Of a stretch of DNA of 64,000 nt, positions 35,644-44,291 are shown piece by piece (position 1 is the first letter of the stretch; each line of letters starts with the position of its first letter). The notes below the pieces were generated by a model, which was given only the letters and a program-made list of their open reading frames with translations, ran no database searches and had not been told where the DNA came from. Source of the DNA: Ornithinimicrobium avium (lineage in GTDB: Bacteria > Actinomycetota > Actinomycetes > Actinomycetales > Dermatophilaceae); NCBI RefSeq assembly GCF_003351765.1, contig NZ_CP031229.1, positions 2,356,001 through 2,420,000 of the forward strand, in the 5' to 3' direction. Made by a program: the position numbers and the translations under genes.

Positions 35644-37728
35644 TCAGGCCCGCGCAGGCTCCTCCTCCGGGTGCACCGTGTCCACCAGGAGCGCCGTCGA
35701 CAGCTCGGACGCGGCCTGCCGTACCTGGGCGAGGTCCACGGCGGCGTGCCGCTCGGCGACGGTCGGCTCGACGGCGGTCAGCACCTCCTGCCGGGTCCGC
35801 TCCGCCGCGCGGACCGCGAGCTCCTGGCGCAGCGCGTCGCTGAGCAGACCGCCCTCGACACCGGCGCGCCGACCCAGCTCCACGGCATACCTCTCCGCAG
35901 CGGCGACCTCGTGCTCGTCGTCGCTGGTGAGCATCAGGGAGGCGTGCTGGAGGATCCGGCGGCCCTTCTCCACGTCGCCGTCGCCGAGCTCGGCGACCGC
36001 GCGGGCGAGCAGCGGACGGTCCGGCCGCCCGGCGCTGCGGGCGAGCATCGCCAGCTGGATGCCCAGGACCCGCTCACGGGTGCGGGCCCCCAGGTCGCCG
36101 TGGCGCAGACCCGGCACGTAGTCCTTGTCCGGGGCGCTCTGGGCCATGGTGTCGAGGTACTCCTGCTGCGCCTCGCCGGCCGTGTGCACGGTCTCGCGCA
36201 GCGGGATCGCCCGGATCGCCAGGGTGGCCACGAAGACCACGAGCATGATCGGCAGGCCGAGCATGAAGGTCGCGTGCAGCTGGTCGGCCAGGCCGGCCCG
36301 GATCGCCTCCAGCACCTGCGGCGGCATGCCGGCCGTCGCGGCCGGGTCGAGGGCGGCGCCGGCGTCGAGGTTGTCCAGGCCGCCACCGGCCTTCTCGAGG
36401 AGGTCCGGGGGCAGGTGCCCGGCGATGGCGCCGGCCAGCCCGTTGGTCATCACGCTGCCGAAGACCGCCACGCCCACGGTGTTGCCGACGTTGCGGAAGA
36501 ACTGCAGCGTGGCGGTGCCCACGCCGAGGTCGGCGCGGGACACGGCGTTCTGGACGACGAGCGTGTACTGCTGCATCGCCATGCCCAGGCCGGTGCCCAT
36601 GACCGCGATCGCCGCGGTGAGCTCCCACTCCGAGGAGTCCACGCCGAGGCGGGTCAGCATCCACAGGCCGACGGTCAGCACCACGGTGCCCAGCAGCATG
36701 AACTCCTTGTAGCGGCCGGTCTTGGTGATCAGGACGCCGGTGACGATGCCGAAGACGATGAGGCCCAGCATCATCGGCATGAGGATCAGCCCGGACGCGG
36801 TGGCGTCGACGCCGAGCACGCCCTGGGCGAAGACCGGCACGTAGATGATCGCCGCGAACATCACCATCGCCAGCGCGAACGCGGCGATGTTGGAGGCGGT
36901 GAAGATGCTGTTGCGGAAGAGCCGCAGCGGCAGGAGCGGGTTCTCGGCGTGCAGCTCGGCCCAGGCGAAGACGGCCAGCAGCACGCCGCCGACGACGAGC
37001 AGCCCGATGATGACGGCCGATCCCCAGGGGTAGGTCGTGCCGCCCCAGGAGGTCGCCAGCAGGATCGCGACCAGCGCCGGGACGAGCGTGACGATGCCGA
37101 GCACGTCGATCCGGCCGCGGTGCGGCGTGTGCTCCAGGTGCAGGAAGCGGGCGATGACGAAGACGGCGAAGATCCCGACCGGCAGCGCGGCGAAGAACAG
37201 CCAGCGCCAGCCCCAGTGGTCGGTGATCCAGCCGCCGGCGATCGGGCCAGCGACCGAGGTGACGCCGAAGACAGCGCCCATGAGGCCCTGGTACTTCCCG
37301 CGCTGCCGCGCCGGGATGATGTCGCCGATGATCGTCTGCGACAGCGGCATCAGCGTGCCCATGCCCAGTCCCTGCACGGCGCGGCCGGCGACCAGAGTCC
37401 AGAAGTTGGGGGCCAGCCCGGAGATGATCGAGCCGATCATGAACACGACCAGGCCGGCGAGGTAGAACTCGCGCCGGCCGAACATGTCGGACAGCTTTCC
37501 CACCACGGGCACGACGATCGCCGAGACCAGCATCGCCGCGGTCGCGACCCAGCTGTAGTGGGCCATCCCACCCAGCTCGGCGACGATGCGCGGCATCGCG
37601 GGCCCGACGATCGTCTGGCTGATGGAGGCGACGAACATGCCCAGCATCAGGCCGACGAAGACGCGACGGTGCTCGGGGGTCATCCGGTATGGGGTGGCGC
37701 CGGTGGGCGCCGTGGTGGTCGTGCTCAC
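35644..37728 (-). CDS. DHA2-family (EmrB/QacA-like) multidrug efflux MFS transporter
   Basis: This 694-residue MFS transporter has fourteen membrane segments over residues 25-530, with motif A GKLSDMFGRREFYL and motif C VFGVTSVAGPIAGG. A cytosolic C-terminal tail of about 160 residues (rich in Ala, Glu and Arg, predicted helical) makes it longer than typical EmrB proteins. The GTG start overlaps the marR stop by four bases, so expression follows the MarR regulator and its operator at 38154. It probably exports hydrophobic drugs. Confidence 0.92.
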   Translation of the reverse strand: MSTTTTAPTGATPYRMTPEHRRVFVGLMLGMFVASISQTIVGPAMPRIVAELGGMAHYSWVATAAMLVSAIVVPVVGKLSDMFGRREFYLAGLVVFMIGSIISGLAPNFWTLVAGRAVQGLGMGTLMPLSQTIIGDIIPARQRGKYQGLMGAVFGVTSVAGPIAGGWITDHWGWRWLFFAALPVGIFAVFVIARFLHLEHTPHRGRIDVLGIVTLVPALVAILLATSWGGTTYPWGSAVIIGLLVVGGVLLAVFAWAELHAENPLLPLRLFRNSIFTASNIAAFALAMVMFAAIIYVPVFAQGVLGVDATASGLILMPMMLGLIVFGIVTGVLITKTGRYKEFMLLGTVVLTVGLWMLTRLGVDSSEWELTAAIAVMGTGLGMAMQQYTLVVQNAVSRADLGVGTATLQFFRNVGNTVGVAVFGSVMTNGLAGAIAGHLPPDLLEKAGGGLDNLDAGAALDPAATAGMPPQVLEAIRAGLADQLHATFMLGLPIMLVVFVATLAIRAIPLRETVHTAGEAQQEYLDTMAQSAPDKDYVPGLRHGDLGARTRERVLGIQLAMLARSAGRPDRPLLARAVAELGDGDVEKGRRILQHASLMLTSDDEHEVAAAERYAVELGRRAGVEGGLLSDALRQELAVRAAERTRQEVLTAVEPTVAERHAAVDLAQVRQAASELSTALLVDTVHPEEEPARA

Positions 37729-38159
37729 GGGGCGGGGGTCCTTCGGGACTCGAGGGTGTCGCTGAGCTTGCCGAGCAGCCGGGCGAGCTGGTCCTTGTCG
37801 GACTCCTCCCAGCCGGCCAGGGCGTCGGTGACGAGGGCGACCCGGCGGTGGCGTTCGACGCGCAGAGCCTCGGCACCGACGACCGTCAGCCGCAGCCGGT
37901 GGGCGCGGCGGTCGTCAGGGTCGGTCTCCCGCTCGACCAGGCCGCGCTCGGTCAACGAGGCGACGCGGCGGCTCATCGTCGAGGGGTCCAGGCCCTCGGC
38001 GTGGGCGAGGTCGCTGGGGCGGCAGGGACCCTCGCCCTCGACCGCGTTCGCCAGCCGGACGAGCGTGAGGTAGTCGGACCTCGGAAGCTCGGCATCCCGC
38101 TCGTTGATCGCGCGGCCCATGGCGGCGAAGGCGCGCGCGAGCTGCTCAGTCAGTTGCAT
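37725..38159 (-). CDS. MarR-family transcriptional regulator
   Basis: This 144-residue winged-helix repressor has recognition-helix region DLAHAEGLDPSTMSRRVASLTERG and wing ERETDPDDRRAHRLRLT. A perfect 7-bp inverted repeat overlaps its ATG (38157-38159), pointing to autoregulation. The DHA2 exporter gene follows with a GTGA overlap, the common MarR-exporter arrangement in which ligand binding relieves repression of both genes. Confidence 0.92.
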   Translation of the reverse strand: MQLTEQLARAFAAMGRAINERDAELPRSDYLTLVRLANAVEGEGPCRPSDLAHAEGLDPSTMSRRVASLTERGLVERETDPDDRRAHRLRLTVVGAEALRVERHRRVALVTDALAGWEESDKDQLARLLGKLSDTLESRRTPAP

Positions 38160-38170
38160 GATGCATGCAA
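38154..38170. promoter_or_regulatory. MarR operator overlapping the marR start codon
   Basis: TTGCATG-ATG-CATGCAA is a perfect inverted repeat with 7-base arms and a 3-base centre, a size typical for MarR dimers. It spans the start codon, so binding would block the promoter or early elongation. Confidence 0.65.
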
Positions 38171-38318
38171 TCTTACCAGCCGTGAGCGGTGCCGGTGACC
38201 ACGTGCAGGCCCTGGGACGGGACGGCGCGCCGCCAGGGGTGGACCGGTGTCGGCGCCGGATGAGACCGTGGGGGCTGGCGCCGGACCGCGCCGGACCGCG
38301 CCGGGCGGAGGGAGAGCG

Positions 38319-39137
38319 ATGACCACGATCGGGGGTGCGGGACTGATCCGGCGGCGGACCCTGCTGCGGGCCGGCGCGCTCGCCGTGGCGGGCGCCGCGG
38401 GCCTTCCGCTGTCCGCGTGCTCGCCGCGCACCGACGACCGCCTCGCCCCGGTGCTGGAGGGTCGGCTGAGCTCGGCGCACCTGCCCGGGACCGAGCCGCG
38501 GTGGCGGCTGGCGCTGCCGGAGGGAGCGGTGGCCACGGTGGTGGCGCTGCACGGCCACGGCGGCAGCTTGCGGACCTGGTTCGAGCCACCGCTCGGGCCC
38601 GCCCTGGCACAGCGCCTGGGCCTGGCGGTGGCCGCGGTCGACGGCGGCGACAGCTACTGGCACGCCCGCGCCGACGGCACCGACGCCGGCACGATGGTGC
38701 TGGAGGACCTGCTGCCGGTGCTGGAGCGGGAGGGGGCCCCGGTGGACCGGGTCGGCTTCACCGGCTTCTCGATGGGCGGCTACGGCGCGCTGCTGCTGGC
38801 CACCCGGCTGCCGCCCGAGCGGGTCCTGGGCGTGGCCGCGATGAGCTCCGCGCTCTTTCTCTCGCCCGCGGAGACGTCGGCGGGCGCGTTCGACGACGCC
38901 GCCGACTTCGCCGAGCACGACGTGCGCGCCAGGGTGGACGCGCTGCGACGGCTCCCGGTGTGGATGGCCTGCGGCGCCGACGACGAGTTCGTCGAGGCCA
39001 ACCATGCGCTCGCCGAGCAGCTCCCCGAGGCGGTCACGGTGTTCGACGAGGGGCGGCACGACCGCGCCTACCTCGAGGGGCACTGGCCTGCGGGTATGGA
39101 GTTCCTCGCCGGGCAGGTTGGTCCGGGCCGTGCCTGA
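38319..39137 (+). CDS. secreted alpha/beta-hydrolase (esterase) lipoprotein
   Basis: This 272-residue protein starts with a twin-arginine-type lipoprotein signal, RRRTLLRAGALAVAGAAG followed by the lipobox LSAC (about 30-33). The alpha/beta-hydrolase core shows HGHGG (oxyanion region), GFSMGGYGA with the nucleophile Ser, an acidic residue in GADDEFV and His in GRHDRAYLEGHW. It resembles the esterase D/PHB-depolymerase-like group. The ATG follows GGAGGGAGAG. It is divergent from marR. The substrate is unknown. Confidence 0.85.
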   Translation: MTTIGGAGLIRRRTLLRAGALAVAGAAGLPLSACSPRTDDRLAPVLEGRLSSAHLPGTEPRWRLALPEGAVATVVALHGHGGSLRTWFEPPLGPALAQRLGLAVAAVDGGDSYWHARADGTDAGTMVLEDLLPVLEREGAPVDRVGFTGFSMGGYGALLLATRLPPERVLGVAAMSSALFLSPAETSAGAFDDAADFAEHDVRARVDALRRLPVWMACGADDEFVEANHALAEQLPEAVTVFDEGRHDRAYLEGHWPAGMEFLAGQVGPGRA

Positions 39138-39223
39138 CCCCCTCACCGGAGTGGCCCGTGCACGCCATACCGTCTCCTCGCGTGCCTGACCCACTCACGG
39201 GAGTGGCTCGTGCACGCCATACC
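39130..39223 (+). repeat. two direct repeats of about 42 bp at the 3' end of the esterase gene
   Basis: Copies at 39130-39171 and 39182-39223 share GTGCCTGACCC, CTCAC, GGAGTGG and CGTGCACGCCATACC with a few substitutions. The first includes the esterase stop codon. They look like a local duplication between convergent genes. Confidence 0.75.
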
Positions 39224-39245
39224 CGTCCGTCGCGGACGCTCGGCG

Positions 39246-39839
39246 TCAGGCCGACCGGCCCGCCACCGACGCGATGCCGAGCCAGGTGTGCCGGTTGCCC
39301 GCCCAGCACCAGCCGAGCTTGGGCGCGTCCTTGCGCTCCTTGCCGTCCCGGCCCGTGCCGTTGCTGATCCACAGGGCGGGGACGCGCGCGTCGAGCCGGC
39401 CGCGGCGGGAGCCCGGTCTGCGCGAACCGGTCGTCATGAAGCAGTGGTTGCGCTCGAGCACCTCCGGCACCTGCAGGGCCCAGGCCACCCCCTCGGCCGC
39501 GGTCATCAGGTCGCGGCCGCGCGCCCGGACCTGCGGGTCGACCTCGTCGGGGCTCTGGTCGGCGTACTCGTCCCCGCGCTGGGGGTCGAGCACCGCATAC
39601 AGGTCGGCGTCCGGGACCTCGACCCCCGGAGCAGGGACGAACTGCGCCAGGTCGGTCAGGTCCTCCACGACGAACCCGGGCCGCTCGCGCAGACGCAGCA
39701 GCGCGACGAGGTCGACCACCGGGGTGTGCCGCGGGTGCACCACGAGCAGGTCGCCCGCCAGGTCCTCGGGCAGGGCCGGCAGGTCGACGCCGAGGGCGAG
39801 CAGACGGGCGTGCTGGTCGGCGAGCGCGGGCAGCGTCAC
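39246..39839 (-). CDS. DUF5701-like hypothetical protein
   Basis: This 197-residue protein of unknown function is recognisable from VTLPALADQHARLLALGVDLP, LLVVHPRHTPVVDLVALLR and a C-terminal segment CWAGNRHTWLGIASV. It resembles a conserved actinobacterial family (DUF5701). The GTG at 39839 is preferred because AGGAGG lies five bases upstream. No signal peptide or membrane helix is visible. It is convergent with the esterase gene and gives no operon clue. Confidence 0.7.
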   Translation of the reverse strand: MTLPALADQHARLLALGVDLPALPEDLAGDLLVVHPRHTPVVDLVALLRLRERPGFVVEDLTDLAQFVPAPGVEVPDADLYAVLDPQRGDEYADQSPDEVDPQVRARGRDLMTAAEGVAWALQVPEVLERNHCFMTTGSRRPGSRRGRLDARVPALWISNGTGRDGKERKDAPKLGWCWAGNRHTWLGIASVAGRSA

Positions 39840-39929
39840 GGGGCCTCCTGGGCGGGTGGTGGACCCACGCAAACGCCCGCGGGCGCAGGGGCATTCCCCT
39901 TGACATGCGGCCGTGCGACCGCAGGCGGG

Positions 39930-40625
39930 TCAGCCCGGCCGGTCGCCCAGGCGCACCTCGCGCTCGTCCCAGTCGATCTGCGCGACCTGCTCCATGGGGA
40001 CGTATGCCGTGTCCCGGTGGATCCGGCGCACCAGCACGGCCAGGGCGGCCGGCCCCTGGTCCTCGTCGCGTTCGTAGCCCATGAGCGAGCCCGGCCTGCC
40101 CACCCGGCCGACGATCAGACCCACGGCGCGCACCCGTCCCGAGGCGAGCTCCCCGGCCGGCGCCATCCGCACGTCGAGGACCTGCCCGAGGCGCTCACCG
40201 TCGGCCGAGGTCACGCGCACCGCGAGCAGGTCGCCCAGGCGGTGGCGCACGTCGTCCTCATCCTCCTCCGGGCCCGACGCCAGCTGCACGAGGCCGTCGC
40301 GCTCGCGGTCGAGGCGCACCTCCTGGTCGAGCTCGGCGACCCTCTCGATGCCGATCCGCCCGGGCGTGGTCCGGTGGGCCCTGGTCACGCCCAGGAGGCG
40401 CCACCACTCCAGCAACCACGGGCCGAACCGGGGCCCCAGCCGCGGGAGCCAGGCGGGGACGCCGACGAGGATGCCGGTGACCCGCAGCCCGCCCCCGTCC
40501 TGCGTGAGCTCCACGTCGTCGACCTTGCCGGCCAGCCGGCCCTCGGAGTCGACGAGCTGGCGGTCGAGCAGCTGCAGCGCCGCGTCCAGGAACCCCTCCG
40601 GCCGGGCCAGGTCGTCCTTCCTCAT
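39930..40625 (-). CDS. PRC-barrel domain protein, probably linked to the NRAMP-like transporter
   Basis: This 231-residue protein has two PRC-barrel-like stretches, DRQLVDSEGRLAGKVDDVEL near residue 25 and LLAVRVTSADGERLGQVLDVR near residue 135. A conserved segment ends in VPMEQVAQIDWDEREVRLG. It lies seven bases after the NRAMP-like gene on the same strand. In other actinobacteria PRC-barrel proteins of this kind adjoin Mg/Mn transporters with CBS or MgtE parts; a regulatory or metal-responsive partner role is inference. No transmembrane segment is visible. Confidence 0.75.
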   Translation of the reverse strand: MRKDDLARPEGFLDAALQLLDRQLVDSEGRLAGKVDDVELTQDGGGLRVTGILVGVPAWLPRLGPRFGPWLLEWWRLLGVTRAHRTTPGRIGIERVAELDQEVRLDRERDGLVQLASGPEEDEDDVRHRLGDLLAVRVTSADGERLGQVLDVRMAPAGELASGRVRAVGLIVGRVGRPGSLMGYERDEDQGPAALAVLVRRIHRDTAYVPMEQVAQIDWDEREVRLGDRPG

Positions 40626-40632
40626 TCCTGCC

Positions 40633-41862
40633 TCACTTCCCCATCCCGGTGACGATCATCAGCGGGATCGCCGCGAGGGAGACCACCAGGATGATCACCA
40701 GGTAGATCATGCCCATCACGTTGGCGAGCCGGCCGTTGACGTGGTCGCCGAGGTAGTCGCGGTCGTTGGCGACGACGAGGATCGGCAGGTAGGTCAGGGG
40801 CAGCGCGAGGGCGGAGAAGACCACCGAGGCCTCGGTGACCATGACGGGGTCGACCGTCGTCATGAGCACCCCCGTCGCGGCGATGATCGACACCCCGACG
40901 ACGACGTGGAAGGTGGTGGCCTCACCGGCCCGGACGTACTTGCCCCACTGGAAGCCGAAGTACTGCGCGACGCTGTAGCCGATCGACAGGCCGGTCTCGC
41001 AGGCCGCGCCGAAGGTCGCCGCGACGAAGCCGAGGATCACCACGGCCAGCCCGATCTTGCCCAGGGCCACGGCCACCGGCAGCGCGACCTGGCCGAGGGA
41101 GTCGACCGTGACGCCCTCGGGCATGAGGACCACGCCCGCGCTGCCCGCGATCGCCAGGGACAGCAGCCCGCCGAGGGGGAAGCCGACGAGGACGTTGGCG
41201 CGCATGACGCCGATGTCCTTCGGCGTCCACTTCTCCTCCACGCCTCCGGAGGAGAAGAAGAACACCTCGTAGGGGGTCATCGCCGCACCGAAGAGCGCCA
41301 CCGCGTAGAAGGCGTAGGTGGTCCAGCTCTCCTGCGAGGGCTTGCGGGCCATCAGGGCGTCCTTGCCGAGCTCGGCCCAGTCGGGTCCCAGCTGCCACAG
41401 GGCGACCGCGAACACGACGAGGGCCAGGCCGAGCAGTCCCACGACGTTCTCCATCGCGGAGAACTTGGCCCGCCACAGGACCAGCCAGAGCAGGACCGCG
41501 ATGAACGGCGCGACGAGCAGGTAGTGCACCGAGCTGAGCAGCTGCAGGGCCAGCGCGACACCGCCGATCTCGGCGACGAGGGTCAGGAAGGTCACCGCCA
41601 TCGAGGCGACCAGGTTGAGCAGGCCGACCCGCGGGCCGAGCCGCTCGCGCACCAGGTCGAAGGTGGCCCGCCCGCTGACGGCGGCGATCCGGCCGGACAT
41701 CTCGGAATAGACACAGATGCCGATGACGCCGATCACCACGACCCACGCCAGCGACAGGCCGAACCGTGAGCCGACGACCGCGTTGGTGACGAGGTCGCCG
41801 ATGTCGACGAAACCGCCGATCGCGGTGAGGATGCCGAGGGCGACGGCGAGGTACTTCTTCAT
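40633..41862 (-). CDS. NRAMP-family transporter lacking the canonical metal-binding motifs
   Basis: This 409-residue protein has eleven membrane helices of the LeuT/NRAMP fold. In true Mn/Fe NRAMP transporters helix 1 carries DPGN and helix 6 carries MPH. Here the helix 1 region reads GGFVDIGD (16-23) and helix 6 reads MTPYEVFFFSS (195-205). The fold is clear but the metal-site residues are not, as in NRAMP-related Mg or Al transporters and other divergent branches. It is coupled (ATGA) to a small lipoprotein gene upstream and followed by a PRC-barrel gene. The substrate is uncertain. Confidence 0.82.
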   Translation of the reverse strand: MKKYLAVALGILTAIGGFVDIGDLVTNAVVGSRFGLSLAWVVVIGVIGICVYSEMSGRIAAVSGRATFDLVRERLGPRVGLLNLVASMAVTFLTLVAEIGGVALALQLLSSVHYLLVAPFIAVLLWLVLWRAKFSAMENVVGLLGLALVVFAVALWQLGPDWAELGKDALMARKPSQESWTTYAFYAVALFGAAMTPYEVFFFSSGGVEEKWTPKDIGVMRANVLVGFPLGGLLSLAIAGSAGVVLMPEGVTVDSLGQVALPVAVALGKIGLAVVILGFVAATFGAACETGLSIGYSVAQYFGFQWGKYVRAGEATTFHVVVGVSIIAATGVLMTTVDPVMVTEASVVFSALALPLTYLPILVVANDRDYLGDHVNGRLANVMGMIYLVIILVVSLAAIPLMIVTGMGK

Positions 41863-42311
41863 CCGCCCGCCCTCCGCAGCGGCTCGGCGGCCTGCTCGAG
41901 CTCCTGGCCGACCTTCTGCAGCCGGACCTGGAGCCCGGCGTAGTCGGCCTGCGCCCCGGTGGCGAACGCGATCCGCGCGTCGACGAGGACGGACTCGGCC
42001 TGCCGGAGGAGCTCGGCCAGCCGACGGAAGTCCTCGGCCCGCCCGGGTGCGGGCTGGCTGCCCAGGTAGCCCCGCGCGGCACCAGCCGCCGAGCTCTCCG
42101 CGTCCTGGGCGAGCACGAGGCCGGAACGGCCCAGGAGGTGGCCCTTCTGCGCCTCGTCCAGGGCCAGCCGGCTGCTCGCCACGCTGCCGGCGACGTCGTC
42201 GAGCACCTGCACCGAGGACCTGACCCATGCCTGATCGTCCGGGGGCGAGGACGTCCCGCAGCCCGTGAGCAGGAGCACGGCGAGCGCCGCAGCGAGGGGT
42301 CGACGATCCAT
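41859..42311 (-). CDS. small hypothetical lipoprotein
   Basis: This 150-residue protein has a lipoprotein signal (MDRRPLAAALAVLLLTGCG, lipobox LTGC) and a largely helical body rich in Ala, Leu and Gln (LALDEAQKGHLLG, LQVRLQKVGQELEQA). I do not recognise a family. It overlaps the NRAMP-like gene by ATGA, so it may be an extracytoplasmic helper for that transporter. Paired GTCGACGCGTC sequences lie just upstream. Confidence 0.7.
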   Translation of the reverse strand: MDRRPLAAALAVLLLTGCGTSSPPDDQAWVRSSVQVLDDVAGSVASSRLALDEAQKGHLLGRSGLVLAQDAESSAAGAARGYLGSQPAPGRAEDFRRLAELLRQAESVLVDARIAFATGAQADYAGLQVRLQKVGQELEQAAEPLRRAGG

Positions 42312-42334
42312 CTCGAGGCTGAGATTACGCCCGG

Positions 42335-42361
42335 GTCGACGCGTCTTCCTGTCGACGCGTC
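42335..42361. promoter_or_regulatory. paired GTCGACGCGTC repeats upstream of the lipoprotein-NRAMP operon
   Basis: GTCGACGCGTC occurs at 42335-42345 and again at 42351-42361, five bases apart. Each contains the self-complementary GACGCGTC. A two-site operator for the operon starting at 42311 is possible; nothing else supports it. Confidence 0.35.
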
Positions 42362-42376
42362 ACCGTCCCCGACCCG

Positions 42377-42610
42377 GTGCGCTCCCACCCCGGCGTGGCG
42401 ATGGAGGGCTACTTCTGGCGGGTCACGGACGCGGTGGCCGGCCGCGCGCACGGGTTCGACGAGCCGGGCGCGTGCGTCGCCTTCGCCGGCGGGCGGGTGC
42501 ACGCCCGGCCCCTGGGTATGCCGTTGCGCACCGAGGTCACCGCGCTCGTCGTGCGGCTCCCCTCGGGGCGTGTGCTCCGGCTGGGCGACCCGGGCCTGAC
42601 GCCGGGCGCG
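42377..42610 (+). pseudogene. internally deleted remnant of a tocopherol-cyclase/hydroxyneurosporene-synthase-like gene
   Basis: The frame starting at 42377 reads HPGVAMEGYFWRVTDAVAGRA, like the N-terminus of the tocopherol cyclase-like lipocalin family. It jumps to VVRLPSGRVLRLGDPGLTPG, which resembles a later part, leaving under 80 residues instead of about 300. The frame then runs antisense into the LiaF-like gene. I interpret this as an internal deletion, from memory of family sequences. It fills most of the 315-base gap at 42312-42626. Confidence 0.4.
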
Positions 42611-42626
42611 GGAAGCCCTGAGGAGG

Positions 42627-43223
42627 TCAGGAGCGGGCGCTCCAGCGCCATCCGCGCGGCGGCTTGCCGCTGTCCGGGCCCGCCTCGCGCACCTTGATGT
42701 CGCCGATGAGCAGGTACGCCTTGAGGATCAGCCGCGCCCCGGTCCGCGGAGTGGCCGGGTCGGCGTCGTTGGTCTGCTTGAAGCCGCCCATCAGGGCGCC
42801 ACCCTCGACCGACACCTCGGTCCCCGGGGGGACCACGACGGCCAGGTTGCCGATCAGGGACCAGGCCTCGATCTCGAGGGTCTCGCCGGGCTGGAGCACC
42901 TCGCGCAGGTCGAGACGGACGTCGCCGATCGCCGACAGCGCGGTCGTGCGGCGGGCCGCCGGCCAGCGGCCGGTGCGGGTCACGTCGCCGATCAGCGCGA
43001 AGAACGGGTCGGACTTCTCCCGGCGGGCCGGCGGAGGTGCCGGCGTGCCGCGGTAGGCCGGTAGCGGCGTCGCCGCGTCCGGCACGATCTCGGGCAGGCC
43101 CTGGCCGGGGACGTTGGGGTCGGGCAGCGGCGGCGGTGGTCCGACCGTCTGCTCGTCGCCGATCTCGCTGGGCCCGCGCCACTGCTCGGGGCCCGCGCCC
43201 GCTCCACCGCCGGTTGACGTCAT
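42627..43223 (-). CDS. LiaF-like (cell wall-active antibiotics response) C-terminal domain protein
   Basis: This 198-residue cytosolic-looking protein has a Pro/Gly-rich N-terminal 65 residues. Its C-terminal domain has repeating beta segments (ALSAIGDVRLDLREV, SLIGNLAVVVPPGTEV, YLLIGDIKVREAG), the pattern of LiaF C-terminal/DUF1707-associated domains. These take part in envelope stress signalling. It has no membrane helices of its own. It is monocistronic and divergent from the aldo/keto reductase gene. Confidence 0.8.
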   Translation of the reverse strand: MTSTGGGAGAGPEQWRGPSEIGDEQTVGPPPPLPDPNVPGQGLPEIVPDAATPLPAYRGTPAPPPARREKSDPFFALIGDVTRTGRWPAARRTTALSAIGDVRLDLREVLQPGETLEIEAWSLIGNLAVVVPPGTEVSVEGGALMGGFKQTNDADPATPRTGARLILKAYLLIGDIKVREAGPDSGKPPRGWRWSARS

Positions 43224-43272
43224 GCTCCTACGGTAACCCCGGGCCCCCGTCGGACCCGCCGCCGAGGAGACC

Positions 43273-43278
43273 TAGGCT
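43273..43278 (+). promoter_or_regulatory. -10 box of a leaderless aldo/keto reductase transcript
   Basis: TAGGCT (TANNNT type) lies seven bases before the ATG at 43286, so transcription should start at or next to the start codon. No ribosome site is visible upstream, in agreement. Confidence 0.55.
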
Positions 43279-43285
43279 GCACGGT

Positions 43286-44290
43286 ATGGAGTTTCGATAC
43301 CTCGGCAACAGCGGTCTGAAGATCTCGGAGATCACCTACGGCAACTGGCTCACGCACGGCAGCCAGGTCGAGAACGAGGTGGCCCTCCGGTGCGTGCGCG
43401 CCGCGCTCGAGGCTGGCATCTCCTCGTTCGACACGGCCGACGCCTACGCCAACACCAGGGCCGAGGAGGTGCTCGGGGAGGCCCTCAGGGGCGAGCGCCG
43501 GGAGAGCCTGGAGATCTTCACCAAGGTCTACTGGCCGACCGGGCCGCGCGGGCACAACGACACCGGCCTGTCGCGCAAGCACGTCATGGAGTCGATCGAC
43601 GGGTCGCTGCGGCGGCTGCAGACCGACTACGTCGACCTCTACCAGGCGCACCGCTTCGACACCGAGACGCCGCTGGAGGAGACGATGCAGGCCTTCGCCG
43701 ACATCGTCCGCGCCGGCAAGGCGCTCTACATCGGCGTCTCGGAGTGGACCGCCGACCAGCTGCGCGAGGGCCACCGGCTGAGCAGGGAGCTCGGCTTCCA
43801 GCTCATCTCCTCCCAGCCCCAGTACTCCATGCTCTGGCGCGTCATCGAGCCCGAGGTCGTGCCGGCCTGCGAGGAGCTGGGCATGTCGCAGATCGTCTGG
43901 AGCCCGATGGCCCAGGGCGTGCTCTCCGGCAAGTACCTCCCCGGGCAGGCGCCGACCGAGGGTCGCGCCGCCGACGAGAAGATGGGTCAGGGCATGAGGG
44001 ACCTGATGACCGACGAGGTGCTCACCGCCGTGCAGGGCCTGCGCCCGCTCGCCGAGGAGGCCGGCCTGACGATGCCGCAGCTCGCGGTCGCCTGGGTGCT
44101 GCAGAACCCGAACGTCGCGGCCGCGCTGGTCGGCGCCTCCCGCCCCGAGCAGGTGCAGGACAACGTGCAGGCCGCGGGCGTGAAGCTCGACGCCGACCTG
44201 ATGGCCAAGATCGACGAGGTGCTCGGCGACGTCGTCGTGCGCGACCCGGCCCAGACCGCGCAGAGGGCCCCGAAGAGCCGGGCGTCCTGA
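43286..44290 (+). CDS. aldo/keto reductase (Kv-beta/YghZ-like)
   Basis: This 334-residue NADPH-dependent aldo/keto reductase shows the catalytic tetrad Asp49 (FDTADAYAN), Tyr54, Lys80 (IFTKVYWP) and the His in DLYQAHRFD. It resembles the potassium-channel beta subunit-like group (TPLEETMQAFADIVRAGKA, SQPQYSMLWR). It probably reduces small aldehydes or ketones. The PatB-like gene begins two bases after its stop (TGATGTG), so they form an operon from a leaderless promoter. Confidence 0.93.
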   Translation: MEFRYLGNSGLKISEITYGNWLTHGSQVENEVALRCVRAALEAGISSFDTADAYANTRAEEVLGEALRGERRESLEIFTKVYWPTGPRGHNDTGLSRKHVMESIDGSLRRLQTDYVDLYQAHRFDTETPLEETMQAFADIVRAGKALYIGVSEWTADQLREGHRLSRELGFQLISSQPQYSMLWRVIEPEVVPACEELGMSQIVWSPMAQGVLSGKYLPGQAPTEGRAADEKMGQGMRDLMTDEVLTAVQGLRPLAEEAGLTMPQLAVAWVLQNPNVAAALVGASRPEQVQDNVQAAGVKLDADLMAKIDEVLGDVVVRDPAQTAQRAPKSRAS

Positions 44291-44291
44291 T

